NCBI GenBank assembly: GCA_023418595.1
Contig: JAEZZI010000026.1
Location: 62,001-126,000, forward strand
Reading direction: 5' to 3'
DNA length: 64,000 nucleotides
DNA from: Pseudomonadota bacterium
GTDB lineage: Bacteria > Pseudomonadota > Alphaproteobacteria > Sphingomonadales > Sphingomonadaceae
A model generated the notes under the pieces. That model saw nothing but the letters and a program-made list of their open reading frames with translations. It searched no databases and had not been told where the DNA came from. Positions 23,986 to 33,111 of this stretch are shown piece after piece. Positions within the stretch are counted from its first letter, which is position 1, and every line of letters begins with the position of its first letter. The position numbers and the translations under genes were made by a program.

Positions 23986-25971
23986 TTGCGGGGAGGCCGA
24001 ATCCTTTGGGGTCAGATCGCTGTCGTCTTCACCATCGTTCTGGTGATGACATGGGCGGCGACGCAATGGGTTGCGTTCCGCCTCGGCTTCCAGCCCCAGC
24101 TTGGAACGTCATGGTTCGAGCTGGCGGGCTTGCCCGTCTATTACCCGCCGGCCTTCTTCTGGTGGTGGTTTTCCTTCGATGCCTACGCGCCTGCGATCTT
24201 CGTCGAGGGCGGCATCATCGCGGTATCGGGCGGCTTCCTCGCCATCGCCGCCGCCATCATCATGTCGATCATCCGGGCGCGGGAAGCGCGCAACGTCGCC
24301 ACATACGGATCGGCGCGATGGGCCGAGGGCAAGGAAATCCGCAGCGCCGGCTTGCTCGGCCCCGATGGCGTCGTGCTCGGCCGATACGAACGAGACTATC
24401 TGCGCCATGACGGTCCCGAGCATGTGCTATGCTTCGCCCCGACCCGGAGCGGCAAAGGCGTCGGATTGGTGGTGCCGACGCTGCTGACATGGCCCGCGTC
24501 CGCCATCGTCCACGACATAAAAGGCGAGAACTGGACGCTGACAGCCGGCTTCCGGAGGAAGCACGGCCGTGTGCTGCTGTTCGATCCCACGAACGCCAGG
24601 TCGTCCGCCTACAATCCGCTGCTGGAGGTGCGGCAGGGCGAATGGGAAGTCCGCGACGTGCAGAACATCGCGGATATTCTGGTCGATCCCGAAGGCAGCC
24701 TCGACAAGCGCAACCATTGGGAAAAGACCAGTCATTCATTGCTGGTCGGCGCGATCCTGCATGTTCTCTATGCGGAGAAGGACAAGACTTTGGCGGGCGT
24801 CGCCAACTTCCTGTCCGATCCCCGCCGCCCGGTCGAGGCGACCTTGCGCGCGATGATGGACACCCCGCATCTCGGCGAGGCGGGCGTTCATCCCGTCATC
24901 GCGTCGTCCGCCCGCGAACTGTTGAACAAATCCGAGAATGAGCGGTCGGGCGTGCTCTCCACCGCCATGTCGTTTCTCGGCCTCTACCGCGATCCCGTGG
25001 TGGCGCGGGTGACGGCGCGGTGCGACTGGCGCATTGCCGATCTGGTCGGCAGCCGCCAACCCGTCACGCTCTATCTGGTTGTGCCGCCATCCGACATAAA
25101 CCGCACCAAGCCGCTCATCCGCCTGATCCTCAACCAGATCGGCAGGCGGTTGACCGAGGAACTTACTACCTCGGGCAAGCGTCATCGGCTGCTGTTGATG
25201 CTGGACGAGTTTCCGGCGCTTGGCCGGCTCGACTTCTTTGAATCGGCGCTCGCGTTCATGGCGGGCTACGGAATCAAAGGCTTCCTGATCGCGCAGAGCC
25301 TCAACCAGATCGAGCGCGCCTATGGTCCGAACAACGCGATCCTCGACAACTGCCATGTCCGCGTCAGCTTCGCCACGAACGACGAAAGGACGGCCAAGCG
25401 CGTTTCAGACGCACTAGGCACCGCGACCGAGCTGCGCGACTCCACCAACTACGCAGGGCACCGCCTAGCCCCGTGGTTAGGTCACTTGATGGTGTCACGG
25501 CAGGAGACAGCGCGGCCGCTGCTCACGCCGGGCGAAATCATGCAGCTTCCGCCCACCGACGAAATCGTCATGGTCGCGGGCACGACGCCGATCCGCGCGA
25601 CCAAGGCCCGCTATTTCGAGGATGCGCGGTTTCAGGAACGCATCATGACCCCGCCCGATCTGGTCGCCGCTCCGCTGGCGCCCAGCCCATCGTCCGACGA
25701 TTGGTCCGGCCGCGTAGTCGCGGCGGAAAGCCGTTCCGCGACGAGGGGAAACGAGGCCGAAGGCGACCCGGCCAATGCTGGCATCCGCCGCGAACCGGAA
25801 TTGCCCGAGCATGAGGAAATCGTTGCCCCGCCACCATCGCCCGACCAGGAGTTCGAGTTTCTGGACGACGAGCCGGACGTTGATGCGGCCAAGGCCCGCG
25901 CCATGCGCCAGCGCATGAGGATGGTGGCGCGGCAGGTGGCGATGAACTCCGATGATGGAATCGACCTTTGA
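23986..25971 (+). CDS. traG: Type IV coupling protein TraG/VirD4
   Basis: 661 residues. Two to three N-terminal membrane segments (VVFTIVLVMTWAATQWVAF, PPAFFWWWFSF, AAIIMSII) anchor it in the inner membrane. Walker A APTRSGKGVG is near residue 150 and Walker B LLLMLDEFPALG near 402. It links the relaxase-DNA complex to the Trb channel. The start is TTG with GGAG six bases upstream. The C-terminal 100 residues are acidic and poorly conserved, as is common for substrate-specific tails. Confidence 0.9.
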   Translation: MRGGRILWGQIAVVFTIVLVMTWAATQWVAFRLGFQPQLGTSWFELAGLPVYYPPAFFWWWFSFDAYAPAIFVEGGIIAVSGGFLAIAAAIIMSIIRAREARNVATYGSARWAEGKEIRSAGLLGPDGVVLGRYERDYLRHDGPEHVLCFAPTRSGKGVGLVVPTLLTWPASAIVHDIKGENWTLTAGFRRKHGRVLLFDPTNARSSAYNPLLEVRQGEWEVRDVQNIADILVDPEGSLDKRNHWEKTSHSLLVGAILHVLYAEKDKTLAGVANFLSDPRRPVEATLRAMMDTPHLGEAGVHPVIASSARELLNKSENERSGVLSTAMSFLGLYRDPVVARVTARCDWRIADLVGSRQPVTLYLVVPPSDINRTKPLIRLILNQIGRRLTEELTTSGKRHRLLLMLDEFPALGRLDFFESALAFMAGYGIKGFLIAQSLNQIERAYGPNNAILDNCHVRVSFATNDERTAKRVSDALGTATELRDSTNYAGHRLAPWLGHLMVSRQETARPLLTPGEIMQLPPTDEIVMVAGTTPIRATKARYFEDARFQERIMTPPDLVAAPLAPSPSSDDWSGRVVAAESRSATRGNEAEGDPANAGIRREPELPEHEEIVAPPPSPDQEFEFLDDEPDVDAAKARAMRQRMRMVARQVAMNSDDGIDL

Positions 25972-25981
25972 GGACACGCTC

Positions 25982-26461
25982 ATGGCAACCAGAACCCGCC
26001 TGAATCTCTATTTCGACCCCGCGCTCATTCCACAGATCGAGGCGATGGCGCTGCGCCGCTCGGTGGCACTACGCCGCAATGTCTCGAAATCCGCCATCGT
26101 GGAGGCGGCGGTCATGTCCTACCTGTCCGGCGATGCCGACGACCAGCTTGAAGCCGCCATGTCGCGCCGCTTGGATAAACTCGGCCGTCAGATCGACACG
26201 CTGGACCTAGATCTCGCCGTCCTCGGCGAGACGGTCGCGCAGTTCATCCATTTCTGGATGACCATCACGCCGCCGCTTACGGGAGCCGCACAATCTGCTA
26301 CCCGCGCCAAAGGCGCGGAGCGGTTCGAGGGCTTCATGCAGAATCTCGGCCGGCGTTTGGCGACGGGAGATAGGTTCCTTAAGGAGCTGTCGCGTGACCT
26401 CGACTCACTCCACGACGATCCGTTGCCAGACGAGTCCAAGACCAATGGCGATCAAGCGTAA
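25982..26461 (+). CDS. CopG-like conjugal transfer protein
   Basis: 159 residues. The N-terminus TRTRLNLYFDPALIPQIEAMALRR...SKSAIVEAAVMSYL is a ribbon-helix-helix fold; the rest is helical (LDKLGRQIDTLDLDLAVLGETVAQFIHFW). The ATG at 25982 has GAGGA upstream and lies 10 bases after traG. Genes of this kind sit between traG and trbB in many such elements and are annotated as CopG-family regulators or TraD-like accessory proteins. A role in relaxosome binding or trb regulation is plausible. Confidence 0.7.
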   Translation: MATRTRLNLYFDPALIPQIEAMALRRSVALRRNVSKSAIVEAAVMSYLSGDADDQLEAAMSRRLDKLGRQIDTLDLDLAVLGETVAQFIHFWMTITPPLTGAAQSATRAKGAERFEGFMQNLGRRLATGDRFLKELSRDLDSLHDDPLPDESKTNGDQA

Positions 26462-26534
26462 GTAATTGAACCCGTCCTATTTACCGCCGTTCGCCGCCGA
26501 TGACCGCACGCAGCTAGATACTTGTTGAACTGGG

Positions 26535-26570
26535 CCGATTTGGGCCTCTCTTAATCGACCCCGATTTGGG
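26535..26570. promoter_or_regulatory. Repeated CCGATTTGGG motif upstream of trbB
   Basis: CCGATTTGGG occurs at 26535-26544 and 26561-26570, 26 bases apart, 38 bases before trbB. The second is part of a dyad CCCC-GATTT-GGGG and the first of GGCC-GATTT-GGGCC. A pair of similar dyads in front of the mating-pair operon could be an operator. No clear -10/-35 boxes were identified. Confidence 0.35.
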
Positions 26571-26608
26571 GATTGCCTGTCGCGTCCCCACCAGAAGCCG
26601 GGGCCGAC

Positions 26609-27592
26609 ATGACCACCAACCACCAAAAACCGGAAGCCATTGCGCGCGGTGCGCGCATGTTGCGCACTGCGCTCGGCCCCGCCATTGCCCGGCTGCTCGA
26701 AGACCCGGCCGTGGTCGAGGTGATGTTGAACCCGGACGGCCGCCTTTGGGTGGACCGGCTATCCGAAGGGCTTTCCGACACGGGCGAGCGCCTGTCCGCC
26801 GCCGGTGGCGAACGCATCGTGCGGCTGGTCGCGCATCATGTCGGCGCGGAGGTTCATGCCCGCAGCCCGCGCGTCTCGGCCGAGTTGCCGGAGAGCGGGG
26901 AGCGGTTCGAGGGCCTGCTGCCGCCCGTGGTCGCCGCCCCGACTTTTGCCATCCGTAAGCCGGCCGTCGCGGTGTTCACGCTCGACGATTACGTGGCCGC
27001 CGGCATCATGTCCGCCGATCAAGCCGCGACGCTACGCGCGGCCGTTTCCTCCCGCGCCAACATCCTCGTGGCTGGCGGCACCAGCACGGGCAAGACCACG
27101 CTGACCAACGCGCTGCTCGCCGAGGTGGCGAAGACGGCGGATCGCGTCGTCATCATTGAGGATACGCGCGAGTTGCAATGCGCCGCGCCCAACCTTGTCG
27201 CCATGCGGACGAAAGACGGCGTGGCGACACTTTCCGATCTGGTCCGTTCCTCGCTGCGCCTGCGCCCCGATCGCATCCCCATCGGCGAAGTGCGCGGATC
27301 GGAAGCCCTCGACCTTCTGAAAGCGTGGGGCACCGGCCATCCGGGCGGGATCGGAACCATTCACGCCGGCACCGGCATCGGTGCGCTCCGTCGCCTTGAA
27401 CAGCTCATTCAAGAGGCTGTCGTCACCGTCCCGCGCGCCCTGATCGCCGAGACCATCGACCTTGTTGCCGTCCTAGCCGGGCGCGGTTCCGCGCGCCGGC
27501 TTGTCGAGCTTGCCCGCATCGAAGGGCTGGGGCCGGACGGCGACTACCGCATCACCCCCGCAACCCTCACCAGCACAGGAGAACCTTCATGA
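26609..27592 (+). CDS. trbB: Conjugal transfer ATPase TrbB
   Basis: 327 residues, VirB11-type secretion ATPase. Walker A GGTSTGKTT is near residue 156, Walker B-like VVIIEDTREL near 180, and the histidine box HPGGIGTIHAG near 245. It forms a hexamer at the cytoplasmic face and powers pilus and channel assembly. The ATG at 26609 is preferred over the frame extension to 26573. First gene of trbBCDEJKLFGI; its stop overlaps trbC by four bases. Confidence 0.92.
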   Translation: MTTNHQKPEAIARGARMLRTALGPAIARLLEDPAVVEVMLNPDGRLWVDRLSEGLSDTGERLSAAGGERIVRLVAHHVGAEVHARSPRVSAELPESGERFEGLLPPVVAAPTFAIRKPAVAVFTLDDYVAAGIMSADQAATLRAAVSSRANILVAGGTSTGKTTLTNALLAEVAKTADRVVIIEDTRELQCAAPNLVAMRTKDGVATLSDLVRSSLRLRPDRIPIGEVRGSEALDLLKAWGTGHPGGIGTIHAGTGIGALRRLEQLIQEAVVTVPRALIAETIDLVAVLAGRGSARRLVELARIEGLGPDGDYRITPATLTSTGEPS

Positions 27593-27921
27593 TCCGTATC
27601 CTTTCGCGCGGCTATCGCATCATGGCGACCGCCGCCTCCACCCTTGTCATCAGCCTGATGCTCGCCCCGGCTGCCCATGCCTCCGGTTCGTCGATGCCAT
27701 GGGAAGCGCCGCTTCAATCCATCCTTCAATCCATCGAGGGGCCGGTCGCCAAGATCGTCGCCGTCATCATCATTATCGTGACTGGCCTGACTTTGGCCTT
27801 CGGCGATACAGGCGGCGGTTTTCGCAAGCTGATCCAGATCGTATTCGGCCTATCCATCGCCTTCGCGGCGTCGAGCTTCTTCCTGTCGTTCTTCTCGTTC
27901 GGCGGCGGGGCGCTCGTTTGA
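27589..27921 (+). CDS. trbC: Pilin TrbC
   Basis: 110 residues. The signal peptide ends near AHASGSS (about residue 32), and two hydrophobic segments follow (VAKIVAVIIIIVTGLTLAFG and FGLSIAFAASSFFLSFFSFGG). This is the VirB2-like pilin precursor, expected to be cyclised by the TraF peptidase encoded 12 kb upstream. The start overlaps the trbB stop; trbD begins on the last base of its own stop codon. Confidence 0.9.
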   Translation: MIRILSRGYRIMATAASTLVISLMLAPAAHASGSSMPWEAPLQSILQSIEGPVAKIVAVIIIIVTGLTLAFGDTGGGFRKLIQIVFGLSIAFAASSFFLSFFSFGGGALV

Positions 27922-28202
27922 TGGCGGGCGGCCTCGAACAGCTCGACGCGGTGCCGGGCTTCACGGTCCCGGTCCACCGGGCGCTGACCGAGCCTATCCT
28001 GCTCGGCGGCGCACCGCGTTCCATCGCCATCATGAACGGAACGCTGGCCGGGGCCGTGGGCCTCGGCCTGCGCCTCTGGCTGGTGGGCCTCGCGCTATGG
28101 GCCATCGGCCATTTCGCGGCCGTTTGGGCGGCGAAGCGCGATCCCCAATTCGTCGAGGTCGGGCGGCGGCATCTGCGCATCCCCGGCCATCTGGCGGTGT
28201 GA
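27921..28202 (+). CDS. trbD: Conjugal transfer protein TrbD
   Basis: 93 residues, VirB3-like. The start pattern VPGFTVPVHRALTEPILLGGAPR is typical. One or two membrane segments follow (AGAVGLGLRLWLVGLALWAIGHFAAVWAAKRDP). It is an inner-membrane channel component working with TrbE. The start codon uses the last base of the trbC stop (TGATG). Upstream codons in this frame belong to the trbB/trbC shadow and are excluded. Confidence 0.88.
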   Translation: MAGGLEQLDAVPGFTVPVHRALTEPILLGGAPRSIAIMNGTLAGAVGLGLRLWLVGLALWAIGHFAAVWAAKRDPQFVEVGRRHLRIPGHLAV

Positions 28203-28212
28203 GGGCGCGGCC

Positions 28213-30669
28213 ATGATGAACCTTGCCGAATACCGCCGCACCGCCACCCGGCTCGCCGACTATCTCCCATGGGCCGCATTGGTCGGCTCCGGCGTCGTCT
28301 TGAACAAGGACGGGAGTTTCCAGAGGACGGCGAAGTTTCGCGGTCCCGATCTGGATTCCGCCGTGGCGGCCGAGTTGGTCGCCGTCGCCGGCCGCATCAA
28401 TAATGCCGTGCGCCGCCTCGGCTCCGGCTGGAGCATCTTTGTCGAGGCCCAGCGCAGCGAGGCCGCGACCTATCCCGACGGCATCTTTCCCGATCCCGCC
28501 TCGGCGCTGGTCGATGCGGAGCGGAAAGCCGGTTTCGAGGAAGCCGGCACGCATTTCGTGTCCGGCTACTTCCTCACCTTCCTCTGGCTGCCCCCGGCCG
28601 AGGAAGCCGCGCGCGCCGAAACATGGCTCTACGAGGGCCGCGAGAAAACGGGCGTGGACCCGTGGGAGCTGCTGCGCGGCTTCATCGACCGCACCGACCG
28701 CGTGCTGGCCTTGCTCGACGGCTTCATGCCCGAGTGCCGTTGGATGGATGACGGCGCGACGCTGACCTATCTCCATTCGACCATCTCGACCAACCGCCAT
28801 CGCGTGCGCGTGCCCGAGGTGCCCATGCACCTCGACGCGCTGCTCGCCGACCAGCAGTTGACCGGCGGGCTGGAGCCGCGCCTTGGCGACGCGCATCTGC
28901 GCGTCCTGACCATCGTGGGATTCCCGACCGCGACGACGCCGGGCCTGCTCGACGACATGAACCGGCTGCCGTTCCCCTACAGGTGGAGCACGCGCGCGAT
29001 CCTGCTCGACAAGACCGATGCGACCCGGCTGCTCACCAAGATCAGGCGGCAATGGTTCGCCAAGCGCAAGAGCGTTGCCGCGATTCTGAAAGAGGTGATG
29101 ACGAACGAGGCGTCCGCGCTTGTGGACACTGACGCCGCCAATAAGGCGCTCGACGCCGACATGGCGTTGCAGGAACTCGGCGCGGACGTGGCGGGCATGG
29201 CCTACGTCACGGCGACCGTCACCGTATGGGATGCCGACCCGCGCCTTGCCGACGAGAAGCTGCGCCTGGTCGAGAAGATTGTTCAGGGCCGCGACTTCAC
29301 CGCCATGCCCGAGAGCGTCAACGCGGTTGACGCATGGCTCGGCAGCCTGCCCGGACACGCCTACGCGAATGTCCGCCAGCCACCCATCAGCACTTTGAAT
29401 CTCGCCCACATGATCCCGCTTTCGGCGGTGTGGGCGGGGCCGGAACGGGATGAGCATTTCGGTGCACCCCCTTTGCTCTTTGGAAAGACCGAAGGCTCAA
29501 CCCCGTTCCGGTTGTCTTTGCATGTCGGCGACGTAGGCCACACCCTTGTCGTCGGCCCCACGGGCGCGGGCAAATCCGTGTTGCTGGCGCTCATGGCGCT
29601 CCAGTTCCGTCGCTATGCGGGATCGCAGGTCTTCGCCTTCGACTTCGGCGGTTCGATCCGTGCCGCGTCGCTCGCCATGGGCGGCGACTGGCACGACCTC
29701 GGCGGTGGGTTGACCGATGGGGCGGCGGCGTCCGTTTTGCTCCAGCCGCTTGCCCGCATCCACGACACCTATGAACGCGCATGGGCGGCGGACTGGATTG
29801 CCGCCATCCTCATGCGCGAGGGCGTCGCCATCACACCCGAGGTCAAAGAGTATCTTTGGACGGCGCTGACTTCGCTTGCGTCCGCGCCAGTTGAAGAACG
29901 CACCATCACCGGCCTTGCCGTGCTGCTCCAGTCGAACGACTTGAAGCAGGCGCTCCGGCCATACTGCGTCGGCGGGGCCTACGGCCGGCTGCTCGACGCC
30001 GAAGCCGAACATCTCGGCTCGGCGGACGTGCAGGCGTTCGAGATCGAGGGCCTTGTCGGGACCGGCGCGGCCCCGGCCGTGCTGTCCTATCTGTTTCACC
30101 GCATCGGCGACCGGCTCGACGGGCGGCCCACGCTGCTCATCATCGACGAGGGCTGGCTTGCGCTGGACGACGAGGGATTCGCCGGCCAGCTCCGCGAATG
30201 GCTGAAAACGCTGCGCAAGAAGAACGCATCGGTCATCTTCGCCACGCAAAGCCTGTCCGACATTGATGGCAGCAACATCGCGCCTGCCATTATCGAAAGC
30301 TGCCCGACGCGGCTCTTGCTGCCCAACGAGCGGGCCATCGAGCCGCAGATCACGGCCATCTATCGCCGCTTCGGCCTCAATGACCGACAGATCGAAATCC
30401 TCGCGCGTGCCACGCCCAAGCGGGATTATTACTGCCAAAGCCGCAGGGGCAATCGCCTGTTCGAGCTTGGCCTGTCCGAAGTCGGCCTCGCGCTCTGCGC
30501 CGCATCCGCCAAATCCGACCAGACGCTCATTGCGCAGATCGTCGCCGAACACGGCCGCGACGGCTTCCTCGCCGCATGGCTGCGCGAGCGCGGCGTCGAT
30601 TGGGCGGCCGACCTGATCCCGAACCTCACCAACATCACCCCCCAGCCTGAGAAGGAGACCACACCATGA
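28213..30669 (+). CDS. trbE: Conjugal transfer ATPase TrbE
   Basis: 818 residues, VirB4-type, the usual length. Walker A VGPTGAGKSV is near residue 446 and Walker B LLIIDEGWLALDD near 640, followed by RKKNASVIFATQSLSDID. The N-terminal half is the CagE/TrbE domain. It is the main energising ATPase of the channel. The start is at 28213, one of two adjacent ATG codons. The stop overlaps trbJ by four bases. Confidence 0.92.
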   Translation: MMNLAEYRRTATRLADYLPWAALVGSGVVLNKDGSFQRTAKFRGPDLDSAVAAELVAVAGRINNAVRRLGSGWSIFVEAQRSEAATYPDGIFPDPASALVDAERKAGFEEAGTHFVSGYFLTFLWLPPAEEAARAETWLYEGREKTGVDPWELLRGFIDRTDRVLALLDGFMPECRWMDDGATLTYLHSTISTNRHRVRVPEVPMHLDALLADQQLTGGLEPRLGDAHLRVLTIVGFPTATTPGLLDDMNRLPFPYRWSTRAILLDKTDATRLLTKIRRQWFAKRKSVAAILKEVMTNEASALVDTDAANKALDADMALQELGADVAGMAYVTATVTVWDADPRLADEKLRLVEKIVQGRDFTAMPESVNAVDAWLGSLPGHAYANVRQPPISTLNLAHMIPLSAVWAGPERDEHFGAPPLLFGKTEGSTPFRLSLHVGDVGHTLVVGPTGAGKSVLLALMALQFRRYAGSQVFAFDFGGSIRAASLAMGGDWHDLGGGLTDGAAASVLLQPLARIHDTYERAWAADWIAAILMREGVAITPEVKEYLWTALTSLASAPVEERTITGLAVLLQSNDLKQALRPYCVGGAYGRLLDAEAEHLGSADVQAFEIEGLVGTGAAPAVLSYLFHRIGDRLDGRPTLLIIDEGWLALDDEGFAGQLREWLKTLRKKNASVIFATQSLSDIDGSNIAPAIIESCPTRLLLPNERAIEPQITAIYRRFGLNDRQIEILARATPKRDYYCQSRRGNRLFELGLSEVGLALCAASAKSDQTLIAQIVAEHGRDGFLAAWLRERGVDWAADLIPNLTNITPQPEKETTP

Positions 30670-31445
30670 CCATTCAATTCTCGCCCCCTCGCGCCGCGCT
30701 GGTCGCGGCAGCAATCCTCGCCGTGCCTGTCGCGCTTTCGCCGATGGCGGCAGCGCCGGCCCACGCCCAGCTTTTCGGCCGGATCGTCTATGACCCGTCC
30801 AACTACGCGCAAAACGTCCTGACAGCCGCCCGCACTCTGGAGCAGATCAACAACCAGATCACCTCGCTCCAGAACGAGGCGCAGATGCTCATCAATCAGG
30901 CCCGCAATCTTGCAAGCCTGCCGCATTCCTCGCTCCAGCAGCTCCAGCAGAACGTCCAGCGCACGCAGCAGTTATTAGGCCAAGCTCAGAACATCGCCTT
31001 CGAGGTCGGGCAGATCGACCAAGCGTTCCAGCAGCGATACGGCAATGTTTCGCTTTCGGCGACCGACGCCCAGCTTGTCGCCGATGCGCGTTCGCGCTGG
31101 GAGAACACGGTCGGCGGCTTGCAGGACGCGATGCGCGTGCAGGCGGGGGCGGTCGGCAATATCGACAGCAACCGCGCCGAGATGGCCGCGCTTGTCGGCC
31201 AGAGTCAGGGCGCGACCGGGGCATTGCAGGCGACGCAGGCCGGCAACCAACTTCTCGCCCTCCAGTCGCAGCAGCTCTCCGACCTGATCGCGGTCATCTC
31301 AGCGAACGGCCGCGCCGACGCGCTGACCGAAGCGGAACGCGCCACCGCCGCCGAACAGGGCCGCGAGCAGCGCCGCCGCTTCCTCACGCCCGGTAGCGGC
31401 TACCAGCCCGGCAACGCGCAAATGTTCAACAACGGCAACAACTGA
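30666..31445 (+). CDS. trbJ: Conjugal transfer protein TrbJ
   Basis: 259 residues, VirB5-like periplasmic protein. The signal peptide ends at AHAQLFG near residue 36. A long helical region follows (YAQNVLTAARTLEQINNQITSLQNEAQMLINQARNL), rich in glutamine and with heptad character. VirB5 homologues sit at the pilus tip and help adhesion. It is coupled to trbE by an ATGA overlap. Confidence 0.88.
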   Translation: MTIQFSPPRAALVAAAILAVPVALSPMAAAPAHAQLFGRIVYDPSNYAQNVLTAARTLEQINNQITSLQNEAQMLINQARNLASLPHSSLQQLQQNVQRTQQLLGQAQNIAFEVGQIDQAFQQRYGNVSLSATDAQLVADARSRWENTVGGLQDAMRVQAGAVGNIDSNRAEMAALVGQSQGATGALQATQAGNQLLALQSQQLSDLIAVISANGRADALTEAERATAAEQGREQRRRFLTPGSGYQPGNAQMFNNGNN

Positions 31446-31459
31446 CCGGGAGGCTCGCC

Positions 31460-31726
31460 ATGGACGGCAAGATGCTGGCCCGGCTCGGGGCCGTGGTGTT
31501 CGTCGCCATCGCCGTCACGGCGACCGCAATCGACATGGCGCGGAAGGACGACCCTTCCGCGCCACCCCCAGCGCCGGCCGTCCAGCCGCCGACCGACCCC
31601 CTGCGCGGAACCCTGCGCCGTTGCCAGCAGCTCGGCGAGGCGGCAGCGAGTGACACCGACTGCCTCGCAGCATGGGCGGAATCCCGTGACCGTTTCCTCG
31701 GCCGTGACCGGAACGAGGCGCGCTGA
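31460..31726 (+). CDS. trbK: TrbK-like entry-exclusion candidate
   Basis: 88 residues. One N-terminal hydrophobic segment (LARLGAVVFVAIAVTATAID) is followed by a proline-rich linker and a short domain with two cysteines (RRCQQLGEAAASDTDCLAAWAESRDRFLG). This matches the alternative TrbK family encoded between trbJ and trbL. RP4 TrbK is a lipoprotein that blocks entry of a second copy; this version lacks a lipobox, so the function is inferred from position. Confidence 0.75.
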   Translation: MDGKMLARLGAVVFVAIAVTATAIDMARKDDPSAPPPAPAVQPPTDPLRGTLRRCQQLGEAAASDTDCLAAWAESRDRFLGRDRNEAR

Positions 31727-31728
31727 CC

Positions 31729-33111
31729 ATGGGCAATACGGGCGTTATCGACAATTTCCTCGGGGTTTTCACCTCCTACATCGACAGCGGGTTCGGCCTG
31801 CTCGGCGGCGAGGTCGCCTTCATCGCAACCACTCTGATCGTTATCGACGTGACGCTTGCCGCGCTGTTTTGGGCGTGGGGCGCGGATGACGACATTATCG
31901 CCCGGTTGGTGAAGAAGACCCTGTTCGTTGGGGTGTTCGCCTACATCATCTCCAACTGGAACAACCTCGCCCGGATCGTTTTCGAGAGTTTCGCTGGTCT
32001 CGGCCTGATGGCGTCGGGCACCGGCTTTTCCGTCGAAGACCTGATGCGGCCCGGCCGCGTGGCGCAGACCGGCCTCGACGCCGGCCGCCCGCTGCTCGAT
32101 TCCATTTCCGACCTGATGGGCTGGATCGCCTTTTTCGAGAACTTCATCCAGATCGCGTGCCTGCTGTTCGCATGGGCGCTGGTGGTGCTGGCCTTCTTCA
32201 TCCTCGCCATCCAGCTTTTCGTGACGCTGATCGAGTTCAAGCTGACCACGCTCGCCGGCTTCGTGCTGATCCCCTTCGGCCTGTTCGGGAAGACCGCCTT
32301 CATGGCGGAGCGCGTGCTTGGCAACGTGGTGTCCTCCGGCATCAAGGTTCTGGTGCTCGCCGTCATCATCGGCATCGGCAGCACCTTGTTTTCACAATTT
32401 ACGGCTGGTTTCGGCGGTCAGACGCCGAGCATCGACGACGCCATGGCGATTGTGCTCGCCGCGCTATCGCTGCTCGGCCTCGGCATCTTCGGTCCCGGTA
32501 TCGCCAACGGCATTGTTTCGGGCGGTCCCCAGCTCGGCGCGGGCGCGGCCGTTGGCACGGGCCTCGCCGCCGGCGGCATGGTGCTTGCCGGCGGTGCGGC
32601 TGCTGGCGGCGGTGCCATGCTTGCCGCCAAGGGCGGCGCTGCTGCCCTGTCTGGTGGAGCCGCGGCGGTTCGCGGCGGCGCGACGGCCGCGGGCGCGGCG
32701 ACCGCTGCATATAGCCTTGGCTCGCTCGGCCAGACCGGCGCGGCAGGCGTTGCTTCCGGCCTTGGCGGTGTTGCACGCGCCGCAGGCTCGGCCGCTATCT
32801 CCCCGCTCAAGCGGGCTGCCTCCAGCGCAACATCCCAAGCAAGCGAAAGCGTCAAGTCCAGCTTCTCCGCTGGCGCAAAGGCCGGTTTCGGCGTGACGGG
32901 CGGCAGCTCCACAATGGGCACGGTCGGCGGCGCAAGCGCCGAACCCGCAGCCGCGCCATCCAGCCCGGCCGGCAGCCCTCCGGCTTGGGCGCAGCGGCAG
33001 CGCCGGCAGGCCCTCAACCACGGCACCACCATGACAGCCCATGCCGTCCGCTCCGGCGACAGCCATGGCTCCGGTTCCTCCGTCAACCTTTCCGAAAGTG
33101 ACCGCTCATGA
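31729..33111 (+). CDS. trbL: Conjugal transfer membrane protein TrbL
   Basis: 460 residues, VirB6-like. About six membrane segments occupy residues 20-260 (for example LFAWALVVLAFFILAIQLFVTLIEF and IMVLAALSLLGLGIFGPG-like stretches). A long glycine/alanine-rich region then gives way to a serine-rich, probably cytoplasmic or periplasmic tail. It is a polytopic inner-membrane channel subunit. Two bases separate it from trbK, and its stop overlaps trbF. Confidence 0.9.
   Translation: MGNTGVIDNFLGVFTSYIDSGFGLLGGEVAFIATTLIVIDVTLAALFWAWGADDDIIARLVKKTLFVGVFAYIISNWNNLARIVFESFAGLGLMASGTGFSVEDLMRPGRVAQTGLDAGRPLLDSISDLMGWIAFFENFIQIACLLFAWALVVLAFFILAIQLFVTLIEFKLTTLAGFVLIPFGLFGKTAFMAERVLGNVVSSGIKVLVLAVIIGIGSTLFSQFTAGFGGQTPSIDDAMAIVLAALSLLGLGIFGPGIANGIVSGGPQLGAGAAVGTGLAAGGMVLAGGAAAGGGAMLAAKGGAAALSGGAAAVRGGATAAGAATAAYSLGSLGQTGAAGVASGLGGVARAAGSAAISPLKRAASSATSQASESVKSSFSAGAKAGFGVTGGSSTMGTVGGASAEPAAAPSSPAGSPPAWAQRQRRQALNHGTTMTAHAVRSGDSHGSGSSVNLSESDRS

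Noticed and set aside
28030..30714. Long minus-strand ORFs of 475 and 405 codons opposite trbE
   Set aside because: They are GC-skew shadows of trbD/trbE, with no family pattern and a histidine/arginine/glycine-rich composition.
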